Source: Thermoplasmatota archaeon
Lineage (GTDB): Archaea > Thermoplasmatota > E2 > DHVEG-1
Reading direction: 5' to 3'
NCBI GenBank assembly: GCA_016932245.1
Contig: JAFGDG010000139.1
Span: 1-38,264, forward strand
Length of the DNA stretch: 38,264 bases
Shown piece after piece: positions 13,763 through 23,304 of the stretch. A model generated the notes under the pieces. That model saw nothing but the letters and a program-made list of their open reading frames with translations. It did no database searches and was not told the DNA's origin. The position numbers were made by a program, and so were the translations under genes. How positions within the stretch are numbered: position 1 is the stretch's first letter; each line of letters opens with the position of its first letter.

Positions 13763-15019
13763 TCAATCTAGATCCTTTTTAGTCAAAACTTTAACGGATG
13801 CGGGCATCTTAACAACATTGCCGAGCTTGATGCCGACAATTTCTTTGACGTTTTTATTGTTGGCAATGTCAAGCAGTCGTTGGGTAATGATACCGTCAAA
13901 TACGACGGTTGAAATGTTGTTGCTTTTCTTAAGTGCATCAGTTAATTCCCTGACAGGTATTTTCTTGAGTTCTTTTTCATTTTCATCAAATAAGACTGCT
14001 TTAAGTGAGCCAGAGATACTATCTAAAATTTTGCCATAATTTTTCTGAGTGTCAGTCATAATTTTCTTTTTGTCTTCTTTGGTTTGCTCTGATTTTTGTG
14101 GTTTTGATTTCTGCGATTCTTTTTCTTGTTCTTTTGATTGTTGAGTTTGTTGCGGTTTTTGTAACTCTTTATCTCTTTTCTCAATTTTAATATCGTACAT
14201 CTCAGCATATTGCTCAGCAGGGATCTTATTTTTAAGAGCTTTCATAATCAGCTTTTGTGGGATTTCTTCGACCTCGCGAGTTTGTGGTGCCCGAGCAACA
14301 AAGTCAACATCTGCGGTTTGTAGCAATTCCTTTAAAATGAGTTCTCCCCCGCGGTCACCATCAACAAAGGCAGTGGTAATACGTTCTTTTGTTAAATCAA
14401 GAACTGTTTTCGGAATGTTTGTTCCACCTACGGCAATGACATTTTTAATGCCGTATTTCAACAGATTCAAGACATCTCGTCGTCCTTCAACAATAATGAT
14501 GGCGTCGCTTTTGTCAATATTGGGACCCGCAGGGCAGTGATCTTGTCCAAAATGGACGATTTCTTCAACTTGCACTGCTTGCCGGACATTATCGGCAATA
14601 CTCGCGCCTTCAACCTTTCCTTCTTCAATTACCTTATTGAGAAGCTCCTTTGCTCGCTCAATAACTTTCTTTCGTCGAACGACACGCACATCTTCAACTT
14701 CATCTGCTACAATGGTTGCTTTGCATGGACCGACTCGATCAATACTTTCGAAGGCAGCAGCAAGAATGACCGTTTCGACTTTGTCTAGGGAGGTTGGCAA
14801 CGTAATAGTACCTTCAGATTTCCCATTCTTTGATTCAAGTTCTACCTCAATCCGGCCAACACGGGCGGATCGTTGCAGTTCTCGCAAATCTAACTCATCG
14901 CCGAGAAGACCTTCGGTTTGCCCAAAAATTGCACCGACGACATCAGATTTTTCAATAATTCCATCTGCTTTAATATGAGCTTTAATCAAATATTTTGTTG
15001 TTGCTGGATCGATTACCAT
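13763..15019 (-). CDS. dnaG: Archaeal DnaG primase-like protein
   Basis: Archaeal DnaG has a Toprim catalytic core, is associated with the RNA exosome and has limited primase activity. The 418-residue chain has a conserved N-terminal domain (1-160, with GQTEGLLGDELDLRELQ), the Toprim domain (about 170-250) with IIVEGRRDV and FVDGDRGG acidic motifs, a low-complexity K/Q/E linker (about 285-325) and a C-terminal domain ending in a VLTKKDLD tail. The ATG at 15019 follows AAGGTGA by a short spacer; the GTG three codons earlier overlaps that site. It is divergent from the MetRS gene across a palindrome-rich intergenic region. This is one of the clearest archaeal markers here. Confidence 0.97.
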   Translation of the reverse strand: MVIDPATTKYLIKAHIKADGIIEKSDVVGAIFGQTEGLLGDELDLRELQRSARVGRIEVELESKNGKSEGTITLPTSLDKVETVILAAAFESIDRVGPCKATIVADEVEDVRVVRRKKVIERAKELLNKVIEEGKVEGASIADNVRQAVQVEEIVHFGQDHCPAGPNIDKSDAIIIVEGRRDVLNLLKYGIKNVIAVGGTNIPKTVLDLTKERITTAFVDGDRGGELILKELLQTADVDFVARAPQTREVEEIPQKLIMKALKNKIPAEQYAEMYDIKIEKRDKELQKPQQTQQSKEQEKESQKSKPQKSEQTKEDKKKIMTDTQKNYGKILDSISGSLKAVLFDENEKELKKIPVRELTDALKKSNNISTVVFDGIITQRLLDIANNKNVKEIVGIKLGNVVKMPASVKVLTKKDLD

Positions 15020-15101
15020 GATATTCACCTTTTATGTTCTTGTTGAAAAATAGCACCTTTATTAGCTTCGTAGCAAATAGAGGTGGTTACCTTCTTCATT
15101 G

Positions 15102-15202
15102 CGTGTAATAACACGAAGTATCAGATTAAGCGGTAAATCGATTAACTCGAAGTTAACAACATATCATGTGCTATTTTTCATGATATTTTTTACGATATGT
15201 TG
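15102..15202. repeat. Palindrome cluster between dnaG and MetRS genes
   Basis: Four inverted repeats lie in 100 bp: CGTGT-AATA-ACACG (15102-15115); TTAACT-CGA-AGTTAA (15142-15156); ATATCATG/CATGATAT (15161-15168 with 15179-15186); and CAACATATC/GATATGTTG (15157-15165 with 15194-15202). The last two share bases and cannot form together. They could be operators for the two divergent genes or alternative RNA folds. Confidence 0.5.
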
Positions 15203-15221
15203 CTATATATGAGGGTTGCGC

Positions 15222-15231
15222 CATATTTAAA
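15222..15231 (+). promoter_or_regulatory. TATA box of MetRS operon
   Basis: ATATTTAAAT, about 40 nt upstream of the ATG at 15268; a GAGGA ribosome site (15251-15255) fits in the implied short leader. Confidence 0.5.
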
Positions 15232-15267
15232 TGTTATGCCCATATTCACGGATGAGGAATTGTTCAG

Positions 15268-17394
15268 ATGACGGGAAAAGTTTATATCGGTGTTGCCTGG
15301 CCGTACGCAAATGGTTCACTCCATCTTGGCCATATTGCTGGTTGTTATTTACCAGCAGACATCTTTGCTCGATTTCAGCGTATGACCGGCAACGAGGTTC
15401 TCATGGTTTCTGGGAGTGACGAACACGGAACACCCATTACTATTACAGCAGAAAAACAACAAACCACCCCTCAAGCTATTGTGGATAGATACCATAAAGA
15501 ACACGCACAGAATATGAATCAATTTGGCATTTCCTTTGATCTATTTACTAGGACCACAACAAAGAATCATAAAGAGACGGTCCAAGATATCTTCTTAACA
15601 TTAAAAGACAAGGGGCATATTTATACAAAAGAAATAGAATCATTTTACTGTGAAACCTGTAAGCGATTTCTTCCCGATCGTTACCTTGAAGGAAAATGTC
15701 CTCATTGTGGCAAAGAAGGGGCAAGGGGCGACCAGTGTGATGAATGTGGAAAATTACTTGACGCTCAAGAGTTGCTTGATGTCACGTGTAAACTTTGTGG
15801 AGGAACACCAGAACTTCATACTACCGAGCACTTCTTTTTTGCATTGAGTGCTTTTGAATCAAAACTACAGACGTGGATCAAAGGGAAAAGCTACTGGAAG
15901 GCAAGTGTCCTTCATTTTACGGAAAATTGGTTAGAAAATGGATTGAGAGACCGTGCAATCACCAGAGACATGTCTTGGGGCATCCCTGTACCAATTAAAG
16001 GATTTGAAGATAAACGCATCTACGTGTGGTTTGATGCAGTCATCGGCTATCTTGCGGCAAGTAAGGAATGGTCACAAAAACAAAACGACCCTAGTAAGTG
16101 GAAAGCCTGGTGGAAAGCAAGGGGGGTGAAACATTACTATTTCTTAGCTAAAGACAATATTCCGTTTCATAGTTTAATATGGCCCTCGATGTTAATGGGC
16201 TATGATGCCGATTTGCAATTGCCCTATGACATTCCTGCCAACGAATATCTAAGACTCAAAGGAGAGCAGTTTTCAAAGAGTCGGGGTCTTGCCATATGGG
16301 TTCCGGATGTGTTGAAGAAGTTTGATGTTGATGCGGTACGCTATTATCTTTCCATTAACATGCCTGAAAACAAAGATACCAACTGGGCATGGGATGATTT
16401 TGTTGCAAAAAATAACGATGAGTTGGTGGGCACCTATGGAAACTTTATCCATCGAGTTGTAACATTTACGGCAAATAATTTTGGAAAGATACCGCCAGCA
16501 GGACCTGCCAATAAAGAGGTTGATGCTAAAATTGCCGAAGCCTCCAAAGACGCCAGTAACGCTATTGCTCGCTGCGAATTCAAAAAAGGATTGAAAGCAG
16601 TAATGGCACTTGCACAATTTGGAAATGTATATTTTGATCGACAGAAACCGTGGGAATTAATTAAAACTGAAAAAGAGCAGTGTGGATTTGTGTTACATCA
16701 CTGTCTACGTATCATACAGGCTCTCGCCGTCTACATGACTCCCTATCTGCCTTTTTCCTCCGATACGCTATGGAACATGCTCGGTCATGAGCAGTCCATC
16801 CATAAAGCAATGTGGGATGATGCACAAACGTCAGTAAAAGTAGGAACTACGTTGGAAAAACCAAAACCATTATTTAAGAAACTATCATTGAAGGATTTCA
16901 TGGAGGAGGCAGAAGACCCCTTTGAAAAACTTGACTTGCGTGTTGCACAGGTGCTAGATGTAAAAGACCATCCGCAAGCAAACAAACTGTATCTTTTGCA
17001 TCTTGATCTTGGTGCACTGGGAAAACGTGTCATTGTTGCAGGCATGAAACCGTACTACACAAAAGAGGAATTGAAAGGGAAAAAAATTGTCGTTGTATCT
17101 AATCTTAAACCAGCGACCATCCGGGGGGTAAAATCGAACGGCATGTTGCTTGCTGCGGAAGATGGTGGCGTGTGCTCACTGCTCGATCCAGGTGATGCAA
17201 CACCAGGATCTGAAGTATTTGCTGAAGGCACTGCCCACCAACCTGCTGGAATTGTTGAATTTGAAGAGTTCAAGAAAGTACCGTTGCAGATTGGAGACAA
17301 GAACAGAGCAACCTATGGAAATAGAGCACTCCAAACAGAAAAAGGCATTATTATTGCTGACAAATCCATGAAAAAAGGAACGAAAATATTGTAA
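15268..17394 (+). CDS. metG: Methionyl-tRNA synthetase
   Basis: Charges tRNA-Met with methionine. The 708-residue protein has the HIGH-type HLGH at 19-22 (after WPYANGSLHLGH), a large zinc-binding insertion with several C-x-x-C knuckles (about 130-175: CETC, CPHC, CDEC, CKLC), and FSKSRG as the KMSKS loop near 334-340. The C-terminal EMAP/Arc1-type tRNA-binding domain (about 550-650: DPFEKLDLRVAQVLDV, NLKPATIRGVKSNGM) is fused. A GAGGA site precedes the ATG. It is followed by purC after 15 nt, so the two are probably co-transcribed. Confidence 0.97.
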   Translation: MTGKVYIGVAWPYANGSLHLGHIAGCYLPADIFARFQRMTGNEVLMVSGSDEHGTPITITAEKQQTTPQAIVDRYHKEHAQNMNQFGISFDLFTRTTTKNHKETVQDIFLTLKDKGHIYTKEIESFYCETCKRFLPDRYLEGKCPHCGKEGARGDQCDECGKLLDAQELLDVTCKLCGGTPELHTTEHFFFALSAFESKLQTWIKGKSYWKASVLHFTENWLENGLRDRAITRDMSWGIPVPIKGFEDKRIYVWFDAVIGYLAASKEWSQKQNDPSKWKAWWKARGVKHYYFLAKDNIPFHSLIWPSMLMGYDADLQLPYDIPANEYLRLKGEQFSKSRGLAIWVPDVLKKFDVDAVRYYLSINMPENKDTNWAWDDFVAKNNDELVGTYGNFIHRVVTFTANNFGKIPPAGPANKEVDAKIAEASKDASNAIARCEFKKGLKAVMALAQFGNVYFDRQKPWELIKTEKEQCGFVLHHCLRIIQALAVYMTPYLPFSSDTLWNMLGHEQSIHKAMWDDAQTSVKVGTTLEKPKPLFKKLSLKDFMEEAEDPFEKLDLRVAQVLDVKDHPQANKLYLLHLDLGALGKRVIVAGMKPYYTKEELKGKKIVVVSNLKPATIRGVKSNGMLLAAEDGGVCSLLDPGDATPGSEVFAEGTAHQPAGIVEFEEFKKVPLQIGDKNRATYGNRALQTEKGIIIADKSMKKGTKIL

Positions 17395-17409
17395 ACAGGA
17401 GGAAAAAAT

Positions 17410-18297
17410 ATGGGTGTCGTAACACAAACAGAGTTACCGTTGAAAGTATTTAAGAAAGGAAAAGTTCGCGATGTGTATGGTGTGAATGACGAGTTATTAT
17501 TGATTGTAACTGATCGTATTTCAGCATTTGATGTTGTATTACCAAACCCTATCCCATATAAAGGAGTGTGCTTGACCCAAATTTCAAAGTTCTGGTTTGA
17601 TTTTTTTAAGGATACGGTGCCGAGCCACATGGTTACCACTGAAGTTAACCAGTTTCCCGCGGCACTGCATGCATATGAAGATGTGCTGAAAGGCAGGTCG
17701 ATGCTGGTCAAAAAGGCAGAAGTTTTTCCTGTTGAGTGTATTGTTCGCGGATATATTTCTGGTTCTGCATGGAAATCATACCAAAAAGACGGCACCGTCT
17801 GTGGCATACAGCTACCTGGAGGAATGAAAGAGTCAGAGCAATTTAACGAGCCACTCTTTACCCCTTCAACAAAAGCAGACACCGGGCATGATATCAATAT
17901 CTCCTTTGAAGAGATGGGGGAAATTATTGGCGAGGATTCTGCCGAAGAAATCAAGCAATTATCACTCACTATTTACGATATTGCCTCCAACTATGCTCTT
18001 GAAAAAGGCATTATTATTGCTGACACAAAGTTTGAATTTGGGAGAATTAATGATAGGATTGCAATTGTAGACGAATTACTAACACCAGATTCTTCGCGAT
18101 TTTGGCCCGCTGATCAATACGAATCTGGGAAAGGTCAACCAAGTTTTGATAAACAATATGTTCGTGATTATCTATCTACCACTGGTTGGGATAAAAAGTC
18201 TCCGCCCCCACAACTGCCTGAAGAAGTTATTACTGGGACACAACAGCGATACCAGGAAGCGTATGAAAAGCTTACCGGCAAAAACTTTATGTTTTAG
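17410..18297 (+). CDS. purC: Phosphoribosylaminoimidazole-succinocarboxamide synthase
   Basis: SAICAR synthetase joins CAIR and aspartate using ATP in purine synthesis. The 295 residues correspond to the longer PurC type. The N-terminal KGKVRDVYGV nucleotide loop, VTDRISAFDVVLPNPIPYKG, the substrate-binding VECIVRGYISGSAWKSY and the closing DTKFEFG then VDELLTPDSSRFWP are all intact. AGGAGG sits directly before the ATG, 15 nt downstream of the MetRS gene. No other purine gene is in the window, so it belongs to a mixed housekeeping operon. Confidence 0.97.
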   Translation: MGVVTQTELPLKVFKKGKVRDVYGVNDELLLIVTDRISAFDVVLPNPIPYKGVCLTQISKFWFDFFKDTVPSHMVTTEVNQFPAALHAYEDVLKGRSMLVKKAEVFPVECIVRGYISGSAWKSYQKDGTVCGIQLPGGMKESEQFNEPLFTPSTKADTGHDINISFEEMGEIIGEDSAEEIKQLSLTIYDIASNYALEKGIIIADTKFEFGRINDRIAIVDELLTPDSSRFWPADQYESGKGQPSFDKQYVRDYLSTTGWDKKSPPPQLPEEVITGTQQRYQEAYEKLTGKNFMF

Positions 18298-18314
18298 TAG
18301 CGGATCACACTTTT

Positions 18315-19445
18315 ATGCGTAAATTAAAATATTATCTCTCTTTGTTTTTATGTTGTTTGCTATTCATTTCGGCAAGTTGTAGCATAGGAGAAATCCATCA
18401 GCATCAAATTGACAAAAAGACAAGTATCGCATGTTCATCTCAACCATCAAATCACCGCACTATCGATGATTTTTATTTTGTCCATATTACAGACACCCAC
18501 ATCATGCATAAGCTCTATGATCCTGAAGAAGTCACAACAACAATTTTTAAAACGGTAAGAGAAACTATTACCTCTTTCCAGGAAAAGCCAGCATTTATCG
18601 TGATTACAGGAGATCTCGTTGAGTGGGGTGGAAGTGGGGTATCAGGTGCGCTTAATTATCAAGCACTAGTTGACTGTTTGTACGAGAACAACAACCAGTT
18701 TTTTGCGGATGAATCTTATACTATTCCAGTCTACACGACCCCCGGGAATCATGATTATAACTTCAATAGAAATCTAAAAAATTATCATCGATTGATCGAC
18801 AGTGATCACGTCACTGACCATGACCGATATATACTCACCCATAACGAGGTGAGTTTGTTCTTTATGGATTCTGGTCCCAACTACTACGCAGATCCTGCCA
18901 AGTGGTTTCATATTCTTGGTGATGGTCTTTATGATGATGACATCCAGTGGCTCGATGAGGGGTTACAACAGTGTAGCTCTCAGCAGAAAATAGTGTTGAT
19001 GCATCACCCTGCAATAAACGATCGAAATGATCAAGGGGAAATGGAGAACGTGATCGCGCGAAACAGGGAGATGTTTATTTCACTGTGCGAAGCATATGAC
19101 GTAGAAGCGGTATTGGCTGGCCATGCTCATCATGCCCGAGTGTTTGATGGTGATGAAAATAGATATGATACTCTTCCCTTAAACTGCAGTCAACATCCTA
19201 CTCTCTTTGTACAAACAGACGATTGTAAACAAGGATGTCACTACCGCAACATCAGCATTCGTGGTGACGATGTGTGGATAGAAGATTCTGTTAAACTGCA
19301 AGTAACTGAGATCCAAATCATAAAAGAATTAGGCGTGCCACAAAGCGTACATTTGAACTATGTCGATGGGATACTACCACCTATAAATAAAAGGTGTCCT
19401 TGCACACTTCTTCACATATCAAACGTTAAAAGCGTAGACAATTAA
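18315..19445 (+). CDS. Secreted lipoprotein-like calcineurin phosphoesterase
   Basis: A 376-residue metallophosphoesterase with an N-terminal signal peptide (KLKYYLSLFLCCLLFISAS then C, a lipobox-like SASC around residues 19-22), so it is probably anchored outside the membrane. The binuclear metal motifs are in order: ITDTHIM (D and H near 58-62), TGDLVEWGG (near 98), TPGNHDYN (near 143), LMHHPAIND (near 232) and LAGHAHHA (near 272). The C-terminal region, rich in cysteines, is not assigned. Substrate is unknown; family members act on nucleotides, phospholipids or cyclic nucleotides. The gene starts 17 nt after purC and ends 4 nt before the convergent nadE, so it may be read from the MetRS promoter. 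Confidence 0.85.
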   Translation: MRKLKYYLSLFLCCLLFISASCSIGEIHQHQIDKKTSIACSSQPSNHRTIDDFYFVHITDTHIMHKLYDPEEVTTTIFKTVRETITSFQEKPAFIVITGDLVEWGGSGVSGALNYQALVDCLYENNNQFFADESYTIPVYTTPGNHDYNFNRNLKNYHRLIDSDHVTDHDRYILTHNEVSLFFMDSGPNYYADPAKWFHILGDGLYDDDIQWLDEGLQQCSSQQKIVLMHHPAINDRNDQGEMENVIARNREMFISLCEAYDVEAVLAGHAHHARVFDGDENRYDTLPLNCSQHPTLFVQTDDCKQGCHYRNISIRGDDVWIEDSVKLQVTEIQIIKELGVPQSVHLNYVDGILPPINKRCPCTLLHISNVKSVDN

Positions 19446-19449
19446 AGAA

Positions 19450-20280
19450 CTACCCTTCTTGTACGGGACTACGCCAATCAAGCCCGGGCGTTCGCAGTCC
19501 AATTTTGGGAATTAACGGTGATCGTCGCTTGTGCTGACTCTGTACACGCATCTGTTTTATTCGTTTAACCTCTGCAAGGGCAACACGTGCTTGGACAGCA
19601 ATATCATTGAGTGGGCGTTTGTGTTCAAGTCCCACCAGAATCTTATCAAGTGTTTCGTACTTCAGTTCCAACTCTCCTTCATCAGTTTGATTGTGCCACA
19701 GACCTGCCGTGGGAGGTTTGTTGATTATTGGTTCAGGAATTTTGAGATGGCGAGCTAGTTCCCAGACTTGTGTTTTATACAGATCGCCAAGGGGTTGGAT
19801 ATCAACTCCGCCGTCACCATATTTTGTAAAGTATCCAACAAGTAATTCTGATTTATTTGAGGTACCACACACCAGCAGATTATTCATATTGGCATGCGAA
19901 AACAATATCATCATTCGTATTCGTGCTTTGAGGTTAGCTAACGCGTACTTATCCAGCCTTAGTGGGATGTATTCTGAACACTGACGAACCAAGGTGGAAA
20001 TATCAACTGTTGTACAAGGAAGATCAAAATGTGTAACTAAACGCTTGCAGTGGATATGATCGTTTTGTGGTGTTGTTTGTTCTGGTAAAAACAAACAATG
20101 CGTCTGTTTTTTTCCTAATGCTTGTTGAGAGAGCGCTGCAACTACTGCAGAATCAACACCACCAGAAAGACCAATCACCACTCCTTTGCATCCAGCATTC
20201 CCCACATAGGTGGCAAGAAACTCTTTAATGATAATTGCCGCTTCTTCCACCGGGGAGTAACGACCACGATTTAGATTCAT
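19450..20280 (-). CDS. nadE: NAD synthetase, ammonia-dependent
   Basis: Converts deamido-NAD to NAD with ATP and ammonia. The 276-residue chain has the P-loop SGGVDS (39-44), KARIRMMILFSHANMNNLLVCGTSNKSE (active-site strand, about 115-145), YFTKYGDGGVDIQPLGDLYKTQV and PPTAGLWHNQTDEGELELKYETLD, all typical. There is no N-terminal glutaminase domain, so it uses free ammonia, which the GDH enzymes of this cell could supply. It converges on the phosphoesterase gene with a 4-nt gap. Confidence 0.97.
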   Translation of the reverse strand: MNLNRGRYSPVEEAAIIIKEFLATYVGNAGCKGVVIGLSGGVDSAVVAALSQQALGKKQTHCLFLPEQTTPQNDHIHCKRLVTHFDLPCTTVDISTLVRQCSEYIPLRLDKYALANLKARIRMMILFSHANMNNLLVCGTSNKSELLVGYFTKYGDGGVDIQPLGDLYKTQVWELARHLKIPEPIINKPPTAGLWHNQTDEGELELKYETLDKILVGLEHKRPLNDIAVQARVALAEVKRIKQMRVQSQHKRRSPLIPKIGLRTPGLDWRSPVQEG

Positions 20281-20330
20281 ACTTTCCTATCGGTATCTCT
20301 TTCTTACCTTTAGGATTTTTGCTTTCAAAA

Positions 20331-20360
20331 ATAAGAAGAAGGGCAAGAACTACTGCCCTT
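20331..20360 (-). terminator. Hairpin terminator of acs
   Basis: On the reverse strand AAGGGCA pairs with TGCCCTT (20354-20360 with 20339-20345, 8-nt loop), followed by a pyrimidine/T-rich tail (20331-20338 and beyond). The acs stop codon lies in the loop side of the hairpin. Confidence 0.55.
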
Positions 20361-22305
20361 TTGACAACCCATCTACTGCCTCAGGGTTTGCAAGCGTCGA
20401 GGTGTCCCCAACATCATTACCCATTGCTTTTGCGCGGATAACTCGACGCATGATTTTTCCGCTTCTGGTTTTGGGAACATCATTGACAAACCAAATCTCA
20501 TCAGGGCGAGCGATTTTACCCATTTCTTTACCCACATGCTCACGAAGCTGCTTCTTGAGTTCTTCACTAGGGGTTGTCCCTTTACGAAGCACGACAAAGG
20601 AAGCAATCGATTCTCCCTTAATCTCATGTGGTTTACCAATGACCGCTGCTTCGGCAACAAGCGGATGGCTTACCAACGCTGATTCAACTTCGGAGTTTCC
20701 AATTCTATGGCCGGAAACATTGAGAACATCATCTGCTCGTCCCTGAATCCAGAAAAATCCATCCGAGTCTTTTCGAGTGACGTCTCCAGCAAGGTAAGTA
20801 TTGTCAAATTTACTCCAGTACGTTTCTTGATATCGATCTGGATTTTTGTAGATGCCACGTAACATACCTGGCCAGGGATGAGTTAGCACTAAGTTACCGC
20901 CAGCATTTTGAATCGGTTTTCCTTCTTCATTGAAGACCTCGGCAGAAAGGCCCGGCAATGGCCGTGTTGCTGAACCAGGTTTCAACGGCGTGAGTGGTAA
21001 CGGCGAGATTACAAAATGTCCCGTTTCGGTCTGCCACCACGTATCCATGATTTGGCAATGTTCTTTACCAATGACTTTGTAATACCACATCCATGCTTCA
21101 GGGTTAATGGGTTCGCCAACAGAGCCCAATAACCGGAGCGTACTCAAATCATGCTTGTCAGGCCATTCTTCTCCCTGTCGCATGAAAGATCGAATGCTAG
21201 TTGGAGAGGTGTAGAGCAACGTTACTCCATAGCGCTCAATAATATCCCACCAGCGATCTGGCTGCGGCCAATCAGGGGCACCTTCATATAACACTGACGT
21301 AGCACCAAGAATCAGCGGTGCATACACAATATAGGAATGTCCTGTAATCCACCCAATATCAGCAGCACACCACCAGATATCTTCCTCTTTCATATCAAAG
21401 ACCCATTTTAAAGTGTAGGAGGTACCTACGGCATAGCCCCCATGAGCATGAATAATTCCTTTTGGCTTTCCTGTGGTCCCTGAAGTATATAAGAAAAATA
21501 AAGGATCATTGGCATCAAGATGCTCCGTCTCACATTCTTTCGGCATGTCTTTTATAGCATCATCCCACCAAATATCTCTGCCCTCGTTCCAGGAAACAGT
21601 ATCTCCCGTTCTTTTGCAGACAATTACGTGTTTAACACTCGGTGCATTTTCTACAGCTTCATCCGCTTGTTTTTTTAATTGCACTTTTTTACCACGACGA
21701 TAGAAACTATCGCAAGTAAAAACCACCTTTGCCTCACAGTCGTTAACTCGATCTCGAAAAGCAAGGGCAGAAAATCCTGAAAAGACAACAGAATGAACAG
21801 CACCAATTTTTGCACAAGCAAGCATGGCAATAGGAAGCTCAGGTACCATAGGGAGATAAATACCAACACGATCGCCTTTTTTGACACCTAATTTTTTGAG
21901 TGCGTTTGCCATTTTATTGACTTCAATGTACAAATCATTGTAAGTATATTTTTTAACTTCACCGGGCTCACCTTCATAGATAAAGGCAACTTTGTTTTTC
22001 CGCCAGGTTTTAACATGTTTGTCCAAAGCGTCATGAACAATGTTGTACTCTGCGCCAACAAACCATTTGACCCAGGGCGGATTCCACTCAACTACTTTTT
22101 TATAGGGTCTATACCATTCAACAAGATCTTTTGAAATCTCGTCCCAGAACCATTGCCAATCTCCACCTTTTTTATAGAGTTCATCAAGCGTTTTGATATT
22201 ATGCTTCTCCATCCATTGCTTGACGTTGGTGTTTTCAACAGATTCTTTTGAGGGCGTGAACACCCTCTTTTCATCCATTAACACAGAGATGTTTTCTTTA
22301 GCCAT
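20350..22305 (-). CDS. acs: Acetyl-CoA synthetase (AMP-forming)
   Basis: Makes acetyl-CoA from acetate, CoA and ATP. The 651-residue protein has [11 protein letters not shown] (about 272-283), [10 protein letters not shown] (about 390-400), [15 protein letters not shown] and the C-terminal [11 protein letters not shown] loop, whose lysine (near 615) is the classical site of regulatory acetylation. I chose the ATG at 22305: AAGGTAG lies just upstream and the longer frame to 22389 begins with an unrelated hydrophobic stretch. It has its own hairpin terminator. The Pat-like acetyltransferase and HDAC-like deacetylase encoded 7-8 kb away may regulate it. Confidence 0.97.
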   Translation of the reverse strand: MAKENISVLMDEKRVFTPSKESVENTNVKQWMEKHNIKTLDELYKKGGDWQWFWDEISKDLVEWYRPYKKVVEWNPPWVKWFVGAEYNIVHDALDKHVKTWRKNKVAFIYEGEPGEVKKYTYNDLYIEVNKMANALKKLGVKKGDRVGIYLPMVPELPIAMLACAKIGAVHSVVFSGFSALAFRDRVNDCEAKVVFTCDSFYRRGKKVQLKKQADEAVENAPSVKHVIVCKRTGDTVSWNEGRDIWWDDAIKDMPKECETEHLDANDPLFFLYTSGTTGKPKGIIHAHGGYAVGTSYTLKWVFDMKEEDIWWCAADIGWITGHSYIVYAPLILGATSVLYEGAPDWPQPDRWWDIIERYGVTLLYTSPTSIRSFMRQGEEWPDKHDLSTLRLLGSVGEPINPEAWMWYYKVIGKEHCQIMDTWWQTETGHFVISPLPLTPLKPGSATRPLPGLSAEVFNEEGKPIQNAGGNLVLTHPWPGMLRGIYKNPDRYQETYWSKFDNTYLAGDVTRKDSDGFFWIQGRADDVLNVSGHRIGNSEVESALVSHPLVAEAAVIGKPHEIKGESIASFVVLRKGTTPSEELKKQLREHVGKEMGKIARPDEIWFVNDVPKTRSGKIMRRVIRAKAMGNDVGDTSTLANPEAVDGLSKGQ

Positions 22306-22533
22306 ATATTCTACCTTCCCTTCACGCATAACGCAGAGATACAACAGATACACAAACACATATCTGATAGGCATGTTGAGCGACGACATTCCCCCTATGC
22401 CCAGGGGTGCTGGAATATACTTTGTGTATAAGAAGTTTTTGTAAAAAGGAAGCGCGATTGTTGAAGAAAGTAAGGGTATAACAAGGGTAAGGCATTAAGC
22501 GAAACACTGAAATGCTAAAAGTTGTTATCTATA

Positions 22534-22866
22534 ATGGACTATATGGCTGAGGTGGAAGATGCAGTCACACAGCAGGACGATGGCGTCCATCTTAATCTTT
22601 TTGTTACATCTGGTGCAAAAACAACAAAGTTTCCTGCGGGGTTTAATTCTTGGAGAAGACGTATAGAAATTAAAGTGGAACCACCAGCAAAAGACAATAA
22701 AGCAAATGCTGAAGTACTTACCACCATAGCCTCATTTTTCGGAGTGCCAGAACGAAAAGTCTTTATTATACAAGGAGAGAAACGGCGGACAAAGACAATA
22801 TTGTTAAAAGAAGTATCAGGTACACTCGTAACTCAAAAGTTACGGGAGTCGCTCCATGGATTATAA
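22534..22866 (+). CDS. DUF167/YggU family protein
   Basis: A 110-residue small alpha/beta protein of the UPF0235 family, of unknown biochemical function. Family motifs are visible: LFVTSGAKTTKF, EIKVEPPAKDNKANAEVL (the PPxxGKAN-like core) and FFGVPERKVFIIQGEKRRTKTI. I took the ATG at 22534; a TTG four codons earlier is possible. No Shine-Dalgarno is seen and a TATA-like GGTATAAC lies about 60 nt upstream. It overlaps the next gene by 11 nt. Confidence 0.85.
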   Translation: MDYMAEVEDAVTQQDDGVHLNLFVTSGAKTTKFPAGFNSWRRRIEIKVEPPAKDNKANAEVLTTIASFFGVPERKVFIIQGEKRRTKTILLKEVSGTLVTQKLRESLHGL

Positions 22867-23257
22867 GGCATCTCTTGAGGTTTTAGAAAAGATGTTAAAA
22901 GAACTTCAGGAGGAAAATATTACTATCCCTATTCTTGTTGAGGGGGAAAAGGATATTGCAGCTTTACGAAAGTTAGGAATAGCCGGTACTGTTCTCAGTG
23001 TTAATGCTGGTATGTCTTTGATCAGTTTCTGTGATATGATCGCTCGCCAGTACACTGAAATAATTTTACTCATGGATTGGGATCGACGAGGTGGATATAT
23101 TTGCCGTATCCTCCGTAAAAATCTTGAAGGACGTGTTCGATGCAATCTCAGATATCGGGAAATCGTCGCCAAGCATGCTATGATCCGGACCGTTGAAGGA
23201 TTGCCTTCATGGCTTGAGACACTCAATCGTAAAATAACGGAAAAATTTAACGCTTAA
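22856..23257 (+). CDS. Small Toprim-domain protein (UPF0292-like)
   Basis: A 133-residue, single Toprim domain: ILVEGEKDI (about 26-34) supplies the catalytic glutamate and LLMDWDRRGG (about 71-80) the DxD pair that bind Mg2+. Stand-alone archaeal Toprim proteins of this size are predicted to act on nucleic acid (nuclease or RNase M5-like), but biochemistry is not known. It overlaps the DUF167 gene by 11 nt, so the two are probably translated together. Confidence 0.88.
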   Translation: MDYKASLEVLEKMLKELQEENITIPILVEGEKDIAALRKLGIAGTVLSVNAGMSLISFCDMIARQYTEIILLMDWDRRGGYICRILRKNLEGRVRCNLRYREIVAKHAMIRTVEGLPSWLETLNRKITEKFNA

Positions 23258-23304
23258 CCAATAGTGTAATAAGGAAAAGTATAGGAACTATACTTCATTG
23301 TTTT

